From positions 261,038,925-261,102,924 of the forward strand of contig JAHLJT010000631.1 in the NCBI GenBank assembly GCA_031308135.1: a stretch of 64,000 nt of DNA, given 5' to 3'. The notes below the pieces were generated by a model. That model was given only the letters and a program-made list of their open reading frames with translations, made no database searches and was not told where the DNA came from. The translations under genes were made by a program, and so were the position numbers. Shown here in pieces: positions 30,301 to 39,925 of the stretch (position 1 is its first letter; each line of letters opens with the position of its first letter). The stretch comes from Acheta domesticus (lineage: Eukaryota; Arthropoda; Insecta; Orthoptera; Gryllidae).

Positions 30301-33300
30301 GTTGAATTTTTTAAAAATATGAGTAGTTTTTCTATAATTTCCTGACAAACATAATAGCCCGCTCGGAATTGACTGCGCTTCGTTTTCGTCGTTTTCTTAC
30401 AACTATAATTTTAAAAATATAATTTTTTCTCAGTTAAATGTATTTATCAAAACTACATCTTCAAATGAGGTCATGTTGAATTTTTTAAAAATATGAGTAG
30501 TTTTTCTATAATTTCCTGACAAACATAATAGCCCGCTCGGAATTGACTGCGCTTCGTTTTCGTCGTTTTCTTACAACTATAATTTTAAAAATATAATTTT
30601 TTCTCAGTTAAATGTATTTATCAAAACTACATCTTCAAATGAGGTCATGTTGAATTTTTTAAAAATATGAGTAGTTTTTCTATAATTTCCTGACAAACAT
30701 AATAGCCCGCTCGGAATTGACTGCGCTTCGTTTTCGTCGTTTTCTTACAACTATAATTTTAAAAATATAATTTTTTCTCAGTTAAATGTATTTATCAAAA
30801 CTACATCTTCAAATGAGGTCATGTTGAATTTTTTAAAAATATGAGTAGTTTTTCTATAATTTCCTGACAAACATAATAGCCCGCTCGGAATTGACTGCGC
30901 TTCGTTTTCGTCGTTTTCTTACAACTATAATTTTAAAAATATAATTTTTTCTCAGTTAAATGTATTTATCAAAACTACATCTTCAAATGAGGTCATGTTG
31001 AATTTTTTAAAAATATGAGTAGTTTTTCTATAATTTCCTGACAAACATAATAGCCCGCTCGGAATTGACTGCGCTTCGTTTTCGTCGTTTTCTTACAACT
31101 ATAATTTTAAAAATATAATTTTTTCTCAGTTAAATGTATTTATCAAAACTACATCTTCAAATGAGGTCATGTTGAATTTTTTAAAAATATGAGTAGTTTT
31201 TCTATAATTTCCTGACAAACATAATAGCCCGCTCGGAATTGACTGCGCTTCGTTTTCGTCGTTTTCTTACAACTATAATTTTAAAAATATAATTTTTTCT
31301 CAGTTAAATGTATTTATCAAAACTACATCTTCAAATGAGGTCATGTTGAATTTTTTAAAAATATGAGTAGTTTTTCTATAATTTCCTGACAAACATAATA
31401 GCCCGCTCGGAATTGACTGCGCTTCGTTTTCGTCGTTTTCTTACAACTATAATTTTAAAAATATAATTTTTTCTCAGTTAAATGTATTTATCAAAACTAC
31501 ATCTTCAAATGAGGTCATGTTGAATTTTTTAAAAATATGAGTAGTTTTTCTATAATTTCCTGACAAACATAATAGCCCGCTCGGAATTGACTGCGCTTCG
31601 TTTTCGTCGTTTTCTTACAACTATAATTTTAAAAATATAATTTTTTCTCAGTTAAATGTATTTATCAAAACTACATCTTCAAATGAGGTCATGTTGAATT
31701 TTTTAAAAATATGAGTAGTTTTTCTATAATTTCCTGACAAACATAATAGCCCGCTCGGAATTGACTGCGCTTCGTTTTCGTCGTTTTCTTACAACTATAA
31801 TTTTAAAAATATAATTTTTTCTCAGTTAAATGTATTTATCAAAACTACATCTTCAAATGAGGTCATGTTGAATTTTTTAAAAATATGAGTAGTTTTTCTA
31901 TAATTTCCTGACAAACATAATAGCCCGCTCGGAATTGACTGCGCTTCGTTTTCGTCGTTTTCTTACAACTATAATTTTAAAAATATAATTTTTTCTCAGT
32001 TAAATGTATTTATCAAAACTACATCTTCAAATGAGGTCATGTTGAATTTTTTAAAAATATGAGTAGTTTTTCTATAATTTCCTGACAAACATAATAGCCC
32101 GCTCGGAATTGACTGCGCTTCGTTTTCGTCGTTTTCTTACAACTATAATTTTAAAAATATAATTTTTTCTCAGTTAAATGTATTTATCAAAACTACATCT
32201 TCAAATGAGGTCATGTTGAATTTTTTAAAAATATGAGTAGTTTTTCTATAATTTCCTGACAAACATAATAGCCCGCTCGGAATTGACTGCGCTTCGTTTT
32301 CGTCGTTTTCTTACAACTATAATTTTAAAAATATAATTTTTTCTCAGTTAAATGTATTTATCAAAACTACATCTTCAAATGAGGTCATGTTGAATTTTTT
32401 AAAAATATGAGTAGTTTTTCTATAATTTCCTGACAAACATAATAGCCCGCTCGGAATTGACTGCGCTTCGTTTTCGTCGTTTTCTTACAACTATAATTTT
32501 AAAAATATAATTTTTTCTCAGTTAAATGTATTTATCAAAACTACATCTTCAAATGAGGTCATGTTGAATTTTTTAAAAATATGAGTAGTTTTTCTATAAT
32601 TTCCTGACAAACATAATAGCCCGCTCGGAATTGACTGCGCTTCGTTTTCGTCGTTTTCTTACAACTATAATTTTAAAAATATAATTTTTTCTCAGTTAAA
32701 TGTATTTATCAAAACTACATCTTCAAATGAGGTCATGTTGAATTTTTTAAAAATATGAGTAGTTTTTCTATAATTTCCTGACAAACATAATAGCCCGCTC
32801 GGAATTGACTGCGCTTCGTTTTCGTCGTTTTCTTACAACTATAATTTTAAAAATATAATTTTTTCTCAGTTAAATGTATTTATCAAAACTACATCTTCAA
32901 ATGAGGTCATGTTGAATTTTTTAAAAATATGAGTAGTTTTTCTATAATTTCCTGACAAACATAATAGCCCGCTCGGAATTGACTGCGCTTCGTTTTCGTC
33001 GTTTTCTTACAACTATAATTTTAAAAATATAATTTTTTCTCAGTTAAATGTATTTATCAAAACTACATCTTCAAATGAGGTCATGTTGAATTTTTTAAAA
33101 ATATGAGTAGTTTTTCTATAATTTCCTGACAAACATAATAGCCCGCTCGGAATTGACTGCGCTTCGTTTTCGTCGTTTTCTTACAACTATAATTTTAAAA
33201 ATATAATTTTTTCTCAGTTAAATGTATTTATCAAAACTACATCTTCAAATGAGGTCATGTTGAATTTTTTAAAAATATGAGTAGTTTTTCTATAATTTCC

Positions 33301-35034
33301 TGACAAACATAATAGCCCGCTCGGAATTGACTGCGCTTCGTTTTCGTCGTTTTCTTACAACTATAATTTTAAAAATATAATTTTTTCTCAGTTAAATGTA
33401 TTTATCAAAACTACATCTTCAAATGAGGTCATGTTGAATTTTTTAAAAATATGAGTAGTTTTTCTATAATTTCCTGACAAACATAATAGCCCGCTCGGAA
33501 TTGACTGCGCTTCGTTTTCGTCGTTTTCTTACAACTATAATTTTAAAAATATAATTTTTTCTCAGTTAAATGTATTTATCAAAACTACATCTTCAAATGA
33601 GGTCATGTTGAATTTTTTAAAAATATGAGTAGTTTTTCTATAATTTCCTGACAAACATAATAGCCCGCTCGGAATTGACTGCGCTTCGTTTTCGTCGTTT
33701 TCTTACAACTATAATTTTAAAAATATAATTTTTTCTCAGTTAAATGTATTTATCAAAACTACATCTTCAAATGAGGTCATGTTGAATTTTTTAAAAATAT
33801 GAGTAGTTTTTCTATAATTTCCTGACAAACATAATAGCCCGCTCGGAATTGACTGCGCTTCGTTTTCGTCGTTTTCTTACAACTATAATTTTAAAAATAT
33901 AATTTTTTCTCAGTTAAATGTATTTATCAAAACTACATCTTCAAATGAGGTCATGTTGAATTTTTTAAAAATATGAGTAGTTTTTCTATAATTTCCTGAC
34001 AAACATAATAGCCCGCTCGGAATTGACTGCGCTTCGTTTTCGTCGTTTTCTTACAACTATAATTTTAAAAATATAATTTTTTCTCAGTTAAATGTATTTA
34101 TCAAAACTACATCTTCAAATGAGGTCATGTTGAATTTTTTAAAAATATGAGTAGTTTTTCTATAATTTCCTGACAAACATAATAGCCCGCTCGGAATTGA
34201 CTGCGCTTCGTTTTCGTCGTTTTCTTACAACTATAATTTTAAAAATATAATTTTTTCTCAGTTAAATGTATTTATCAAAACTACATCTTCAAATGAGGTC
34301 ATGTTGAATTTTTTAAAAATATGAGTAGTTTTTCTATAATTTCCTGACAAACATAATAGCCCGCTCGGAATTGACTGCGCTTCGTTTTCGTCGTTTTCTT
34401 ACAACTATAATTTTAAAAATATAATTTTTTCTCAGTTAAATGTATTTATCAAAACTACATCTTCAAATGAGGTCATGTTGAATTTTTTAAAAATATGAGT
34501 AGTTTTTCTATAATTTCCTGACAAACATAATAGCCCGCTCGGAATTGACTGCGCTTCGTTTTCGTCGTTTTCTTACAACTATAATTTTAAAAATATAATT
34601 TTTTCTCAGTTAAATGTATTTATCAAAACTACATCTTCAAATGAGGTCATGTTGAATTTTTTAAAAATATGAGTAGTTTTTCTATAATTTCCTGACAAAC
34701 ATAATAGCCCGCTCGGAATTGACTGCGCTTCGTTTTCGTCGTTTTCTTACAACTATAATTTTAAAAATATAATTTTTTCTCAGTTAAATGTATTTATCAA
34801 AACTACATCTTCAAATGAGGTCATGTTGAATTTTTTAAAAATATGAGTAGTTTTTCTATAATTTCCTGACAAACATAATAGCCCGCTCGGAATTGACTGC
34901 GCTTCGTTTTCGTCGTTTTCTTACAACTATAATTTTAAAAATATAATTTTTTCTCAGTTAAATGTATTTATCAAACTACATCTTCAAATGAGGTCATGTT
35001 GAATTTTTAAAAATATGAGTAGTTTTTCTATAAT

Positions 35035-36094
35035 GTTTTTTAAAATTATGTTCTCGTGGGTATCAAAGGACGATACGAAATTTGGTGAAGTTCCCAAACA
35101 ACGTATTTTCGAAAATTGTACTACAAAGGTAACACTGCAAAAGTACAGTATTGAAAATAGAGCTTTCTGTTCATGCAAATTATAAAAATAATCCTCAAAA
35201 ATCATTACAAATATTTGCTTCATTTTTTTCCAAGGATACTTCATGGAATGGACACTCAAAAGAATGTTGCAGGTCTCATTTTTGTTGAACTCTCGAAATT
35301 TTTAGATACAATGCGAGAAATTATGTGCTGTTGTAACACCACTAGTTACATTTGTGTTATGCATGGCGATTAAAACAAATTGTACAATATTTTCACTTAC
35401 GTTGAAATTAAATGTGAGAAAGAAGATCATAATGTGCAGCATTTGTGAAATTAATGAAAAGCAAAAAGGTAGTTACTGTGATTCAGTTGTTTTTTTTCTC
35501 GAATTGCCAAACAATGAAACAATGGATTTCAATGGAGTATTCGTCAAAACAATGATGAAAGCAAACATTCCATGAAGGTAACTGTATTACGATTACTTCA
35601 GAAACTTTCAACTCAAGAACGCAAATAAGAATAATAAAAATATATAAAACCTTTTTTCAATGCCTATTTTACATTTTTAAGTGCCTATTTTGCCTGCCTA
35701 TTTCTACAGTTTTTCATGGATATAAATCCGCAGCTTAATTATAATTCACCATTTGAAGATAAATGCTTCAATTGAAGATGATTTTTTTTAATTTCCCTAA
35801 CTCATATTTATACCCATGTGCACCAGCCTATCAACTCGCACATGCTCACACACTCAAACTATCTATTTTTCTTGGGAAAAACATGTCACATACCACATGC
35901 ATTGTAAGTAACATGGTAACATTGTAAGCAGTAGTAGGCATGTTAGCAAAATCTACACTGAAGACCAATTATTTCTTTGTTGCCACTGATACCGATGTAC
36001 CATAATTATTGTGTTGGCTACTACTCATTGATACAACTATTTTCCAGTGTTAATGAAATAAGACACATAACATTTTTCTTCTATATAAAAACTT
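35035..36094. repeat. Right flank of satellite: dispersed-repeat remnant, then unassigned sequence
   Basis: At 35034 the last monomer breaks off inside AGTTTTTCTATAAT. At about 35262-35310 the motif AGAATGTTGCAGGTCTCATT, followed by TTGTTGAA, matches AGAATGGTGCAGGTTTCATG, followed by TTCGTTGAA, at positions 31-60, in the same orientation. The same dispersed repeat therefore flanks both ends of the array. From about 35340 to the 3' end of Blos3 I see only AT-rich unique sequence, including a short TGCCTATTTT duplication near 35660-35705. It probably includes the Blos3 3' UTR. Confidence 0.55.
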
Positions 36095-36117
36095 TTTAAT
36101 CCACTAAATCCCTTTAC

Positions 36118-36950
36118 TCATTGTTTGATATTTATGCGAGAGAGAAAAGTGGTAGAAGTAGCAGAAGCCAATTTGTTCTGCAGCTGACTAAGGTTTGCAT
36201 GCAATGTATGTAGTGACAATGCTACTTCTTGTAGTTGAAGTTGTGATTTCAGAAGCTGTTGATTAGCTGCACCCAGATCCCGAGAAGCCAAACCAACATT
36301 ATGATGAATGAATTCAACAACATTTCTGTGAAGAGACATATTGCGTTCACCTGCAACAATAACAGTAACATACCATATCTACTGAGCAACCAAATCTCTT
36401 TTCAACATTTCCTCTCATTAATAATTCAATGATGACCATTGTTTGATGATTATGAATGCATTGAATTCAAATCCAAAACACTTACGTAATTTCCTATGCA
36501 GCAAGGAACTGTACTTCACATTTTCTTGTTTCTTGGTCTTGTCAGGAATGGTACTTCTTTTTATATTTGAAGAAAAAGAAGCAATAGAGGAGATACTAGC
36601 AGCACTACTAATGCTACTCACACTAACTTTGTCTGGAAATAATGGCAAATTAAAAGAATTTTCATACTTGAGCCCATGAGTAATCCAAGTAATTCTTTCA
36701 ATAGTACTTACCTTCATCATCGGATTCTGGTGCTTCTCCAGCTATTACAATACCTTGGGGATTTGTAGGGTCACTTGCCCGCTTTCCAAGTGAAGAGTTA
36801 GTCTGAAAAAAAATATAATAAATAAATAAAAAAATAAAAATATACAAAAAAAAAAAGATTGTCAAAAAAACCTACTGCAGGGACATTCACTTCCTCTTCA
36901 CTGTCAGATTCCGGAGCTTCTCCGATGACAATATATTGTTTCTTTTCCAT
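36118..36950 (-). CDS. Blos3: BLOC-1 subunit 3 (Blos3-like), four exons
   Basis: The exons on the minus strand are 36950-36876, 36802-36712, 36632-36486 and 36350-36118. All introns are GT-AG, and the joined frame is open for 181 codons (546 nt with stop). The start is fixed by an in-frame TAA 12 nt upstream of the ATG. Residues 7-17 (IVIGEAPESDS) and 43-54 (IVIAGEAPESDD) form a repeated acidic motif. Human BLOC1S3 has the same kind of pair, V-x-GEA-x-E-x-DSE, at its N-terminus. A Ser-rich linker (about 59-77) follows. Residues about 100-170 are a Leu/Gln/His-rich predicted helix or coiled coil, the part that would join the BLOC-1 rod. BLOC-1 acts in the cytosol on early endosomes, sorting cargo toward lysosome-related organelles such as insect pigment granules. 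A length of 181 aa is close to the 202 aa of the human protein. Identity rests mainly on the motif pair, so another small coiled-coil adaptor is possible. An ATTAAA at 36100-36095 could be a very close polyadenylation signal. Confidence 0.75.
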
Positions 36951-37207
36951 TTTCACAATAAGTTAGGTTGATCTGACAATATACAGTATTCAATTTTATA
37001 TATAGATATTAAATGGTTCTTTAACGAAATTTTAATACATTTTTTCACAGGTCGACGTTTGTTATGTTTCCATATTTCACACTGACATGGGCACTGAAGT
37101 TGTCAATGCAAACCACGCAAATACTTCACTCAACGTGATCGTCTCCTGTCGGGCCAAGCTGTCATTGCGCACATGTGATCAGGCCACAGAGCATGTCTAT
37201 GGTGGTC
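36951..37207. promoter_or_regulatory. Presumed Blos3 upstream/promoter region
   Basis: No convincing coding sequence lies here. The first 100 bp upstream of the Blos3 start are AT-rich; positions 37080-37200 are more GC-rich, with CpGs. Promoter function is inferred only from its position immediately 5' of the gene. No core motif was identified. Confidence 0.25.
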
Positions 37208-37490
37208 TATACTGCGATTTTTGTAGGAAGAGCTATACTGCGATTTTTGTAGGAAGAGCTCTCAAGATATCTCAAATCCCATCTTCGCGATGGAATATGT
37301 CACGGCATTTCGTATCATTCACAGTCGTTCCGCTAGACTTCGCACGATCGCGACCGTATGAAGCAGTGCTTGCGATCATGCGACTTCTACCGGCAAGACC
37401 GAGAAAAGACGCGAAATGCCGTGACATATTCCATCGCGAAGATAGGATTGGAGTTATCTTCAGAGCTCTTCCTACAAAAATCGCAGTATA
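37208..37490. mobile_element. Foldback MITE (TATACTGCGATTTTTG family), complete copy
   Basis: The left arm from 37234 (TATACTGCGATTTTTGTAGG) is the reverse complement of the right arm ending at 37490 (CTACAAAAATCGCAGTATA). Pairing continues inward for about 80 bp through GAGCTCT, GATATC and TCGCGATGGAATATGTCACG. A non-palindromic centre of about 100 bp separates the arms. A 26 bp direct duplication of the tip precedes the left arm (37208-37233). No transposase is encoded, so it is non-autonomous. Related copies are at 44588-44757 and flank 54815-56765. Confidence 0.8.
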
Positions 37491-37588
37491 TGCCATATGT
37501 CCATAGAATCTTTGGATCAGGCGAGAATGTATATATTCTTTGGTGTATTACTTGGTGCAGGCAAAGAGATGCTATACTGCAATTTTCG

Positions 37589-37732
37589 TAACTTTGTCCC
37601 TGACAGAATTAGCTGTTGACGGTTTCATCCAATCGAGAGCTTTAACATCACCATAGTGACGTCACTATCGCGAAATATAAGCTCCCGATTGGATGGCAGC
37701 GAAACAGCTGATGTTTGTCAGGGACAAAGTTA
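37589..37732. mobile_element. 144 bp palindromic MITE (TAACTTTGTCCCTGACA termini)
   Basis: The left end TAACTTTGTCCCTGACA is the exact reverse complement of the right end TGTCAGGGACAAAGTTA. Inner segments also pair (TCCAATCGAGAGCTT with AAGCTCCCGATTGGA). The 17 bp just outside the left end (TATACTGCAATTTTCGT) resembles the tip of the neighbouring foldback family, so it may have inserted next to an old tip. It has no coding capacity. Confidence 0.75.
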
Positions 37733-38394
37733 GAATAATCGAAGTACATCTCGAAGCTTAACAGCATGGAAAAGATTCTTCCGTGATCACAATTCGAAAC
37801 AGAATATCGGCATGGATGAATACTTGTTGTGTCGTGTGTTAATCCATGATATCACCATAAATGAACATGATATTACCATAAATTAATACAAGATTCTATT
37901 CATCTATATCACTATGGATGAATACAATTTTGTTCTATGATGTCACTGCACAGTAAGATAATACATTTATTGTATCACAAATACAATTACAAACGGGTAG
38001 TACACAAGTCAGATTCGTTATTATGCACTAACTAATAACAATATATATTTGAACAGAGTGGCATTTCAATGTCACGAGCTGAACGGAGAGGGGGAGTGTC
38101 AACCAATTGAAAGCTTCTTTGTTACGATTTAAATTTTTAGTATTGGAGCTCCCGATGAAATGACAATGTTACCAAGTACTATAGAGATGTTACCCTCTCC
38201 TTCCAGCTTTGACTTTGAAATGTCACACTGTTTAAATCAAAATGTAATGCAAAATTTGTCATTTTGTTTAATTTGCCCATTACGGTACGATTCTCATTTC
38301 GCCACCGAAAGCCGGGAATATCTTGTTCTTCTGTAGTCTTTAATAGTGTCAGAATGAAATATTTACAAAATTAAATAAATATTACATTTAATAA
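37733..38394. other. Gene-free AT-rich spacer
   Basis: No open frame, splice-consistent exon or inverted repeat stands out. A few short imperfect repeats of CACCATAAATGAACATGAT and CTATGGATGAATACAA types occur at 37800-37930. I see nothing functional. Confidence 0.5.
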
Positions 38395-38863
38395 GGTCCG
38401 ATTAAATTAAGAAGGTGATTGACAGTTCTGTGTGACGTCAGGACGCCTCTCCCGTTTCCATGGCAGCTGCCAACCAGAGAGACAAAGTGTGACGTGTCAG
38501 GTCGCTCAGTTGCCTCTGCCCAACACGGGGAACATTTGAGCATCGCACAGCGACTTCCCTGCCGCCGCGCCGCCTGCGTTTCTGCCTGTGCTGCGCGCGC
38601 CAGAGAGTATATATCGCGCAATGTGTACTGTGTTGTGATGAGTTGCGTTGAGGTTAGGCTTTTGTCGTATTTTTTACACTTTTAATAATAATAATAATAG
38701 AAACGCGTACAAATTGTACAAAGAAATTTTTTTACACTTTTATACGTATGTTTTGAAGTGTTTGTTTTCGTGTCCCGGTAACACGTGCTCAGTGGTTTGC
38801 GACCTGGCATCGTCGCTCCCCTCCACTCACAAATGTCAATCATCTTCTTAATTTAATCGGACC
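38395..38863. mobile_element. MITE with GGTCCGATTAAATTAAG termini, copy 1
   Basis: Near-perfect terminal inverted repeats of about 28 bp begin GGTCCGATTAAATTAAG; the right end is CTTAATTTAATCGGACC. The element is 469 bp and flanked by ATAA on both sides (38391-38394 and 38864-38867). It is almost identical to the copy at 62422-62813 apart from two insertions of 19 and 58 bp. The larger lies between two copies of TTTTTACACTTTTA and includes an (AAT)n run. The body is CpG-rich and has no transposase frame. Superfamily unassigned. Confidence 0.85.
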
Positions 38864-39925
38864 ATAATGTTCAATTTAAATATAGTGACTTATGACATCA
38901 AAAGCCGTGCCGCTGTTATCCAACTGCGAGAATCGATATCTAAAATGAAAGTCATATAGAAGCTTCCGATTGGAACCGCGTCCAGCTGATGATCTGTCTC
39001 AACTCACTATACTTAAATTGGGTAATAGAAAAATCCGTTTCCCAAAAATACCGCTTTCAAAAAACCATCAGAGCCGGGACCATAGAACAGGATAATGCCC
39101 AATCTTCCACGCCGTATGCCCGGACTATAGAACAGCAGATTTCATCCTATACATATATGCCAGGACCTCCTAGCCCATTGATTGTGTTTGACATGGCCCA
39201 CTGTGCGATTTCATAAAACACGTGGGTGTGAACAGAAGTCGGCGGCGGGGTTCCCTGAAATCGCGGGATGCTGAAAACGTGTTCTGACCCGGAGTGACGC
39301 AGCGCCGTGGCAGCCGGTAGCCAGCAGGTAGCCAGTGGCAGCGTGGCCTTGATCGTTAAAGTACTTGAGAACACGACGTGTATGCCGGCAGAAGTTAGAG
39401 ATGCGAAGTGAAGTCTACGAAGATTAAGTGTTGTCAGCTGGCTTGCGTTATATTTTCAAATCCCGAAAAGTGATCAAATGTTATTTTATTGTAATTGGGA
39501 TCAAATATTGATATAGTTACAGTAGATGCCACCTTTCGAAGGTTACCTCCATGACATTTAAGTTATTAGGTAAAATGCCTTGTAAACACTTACGCGGCAA
39601 TATGTTAATACGTCGAATAAAAACAACATGTAGGCCTACGGCTAAATTCATGGAATATTTGCATGGCTAAAATGCCATAACGTGTGTATTAAAAAATTAC
39701 AATTTGCCGGGTCTTGCTGTAAGAAGCAATTGAACTTTCAATAGAATTCATATAGAATAATTTCGAAGTAAATGTTGTCTTGTTTTTGACAGTTTTTAGT
39801 GAATTTTTATTCGGTATTATATAATAAAATCTAAACTTATGTAAATTGACATTCCTGACATTGATATTCCTGGACAAACGAAAAAAGAATGATTATAATT
39901 TTGTAATTTTCAGCATTGTGAGGAT
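38864..39925. promoter_or_regulatory. Torsin upstream region with CpG-rich block
   Basis: Positions about 39220-39420 are clearly richer in G+C and CpG than their surroundings and lie about 0.5-0.7 kb before the torsin start codon. This is a candidate promoter or first untranslated exon. TTTTCAG at 39907-39913, just ahead of the ATG, could be the acceptor of a 5' UTR intron. An in-frame TAA at 39896-39898 shows the coding frame does not extend further upstream without splicing. The promoter role is inferred from position and composition only. Confidence 0.35.

Larger units (their letters stand above)
179..35034. repeat. 174 bp satellite DNA array, about 200 tandem copies
   Basis: Head-to-tail repeats with an exact 174 bp period. 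For example, ATGAGGTCATG starts at 8361 and 8535, and lines 1740 bp apart (ten units) are identical. Counting from 179 to the last truncated unit at 34988 gives 200 units. By hand count the monomer has 48 G+C of 174 (27.6%). Its AT-rich part (AATTTTAAAAATATAATTTTTT) contrasts with a CpG-bearing core (GCCCGCTCGG, GCGCTTCGTTTTCGTCG). Most copies are identical; variants are single substitutions or homopolymer indels. A length near one nucleosome and high homogeneity are typical of centromeric or pericentromeric satellites, but a centromeric role is inference. No canonical unit has a frame of 60 or more codons, so the array is not coding. Confidence 0.98.

Noticed and set aside
179..35034. CRISPR array, because of very regular repeats
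   Set aside because: There are no unique spacers. The whole 174 bp unit is repeated, no cas genes are present, and the context is eukaryotic.
179..35034. Tandem protein-coding repeat (174 is divisible by three, so a frame could run through the array)
   Set aside because: Every frame in the canonical unit contains a stop; no open run longer than one unit exists.
36418..36720. Single 100-codon minus-strand protein
   Set aside because: It is Blos3 exon 3 plus readthrough of the two flanking introns. The splice sites at 36632 and 36485 give a better protein.
37087..37506. 139-codon plus-strand frame
   Set aside because: It spans the foldback MITE, and its two halves mirror each other because of the inverted arms. 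Not a gene.
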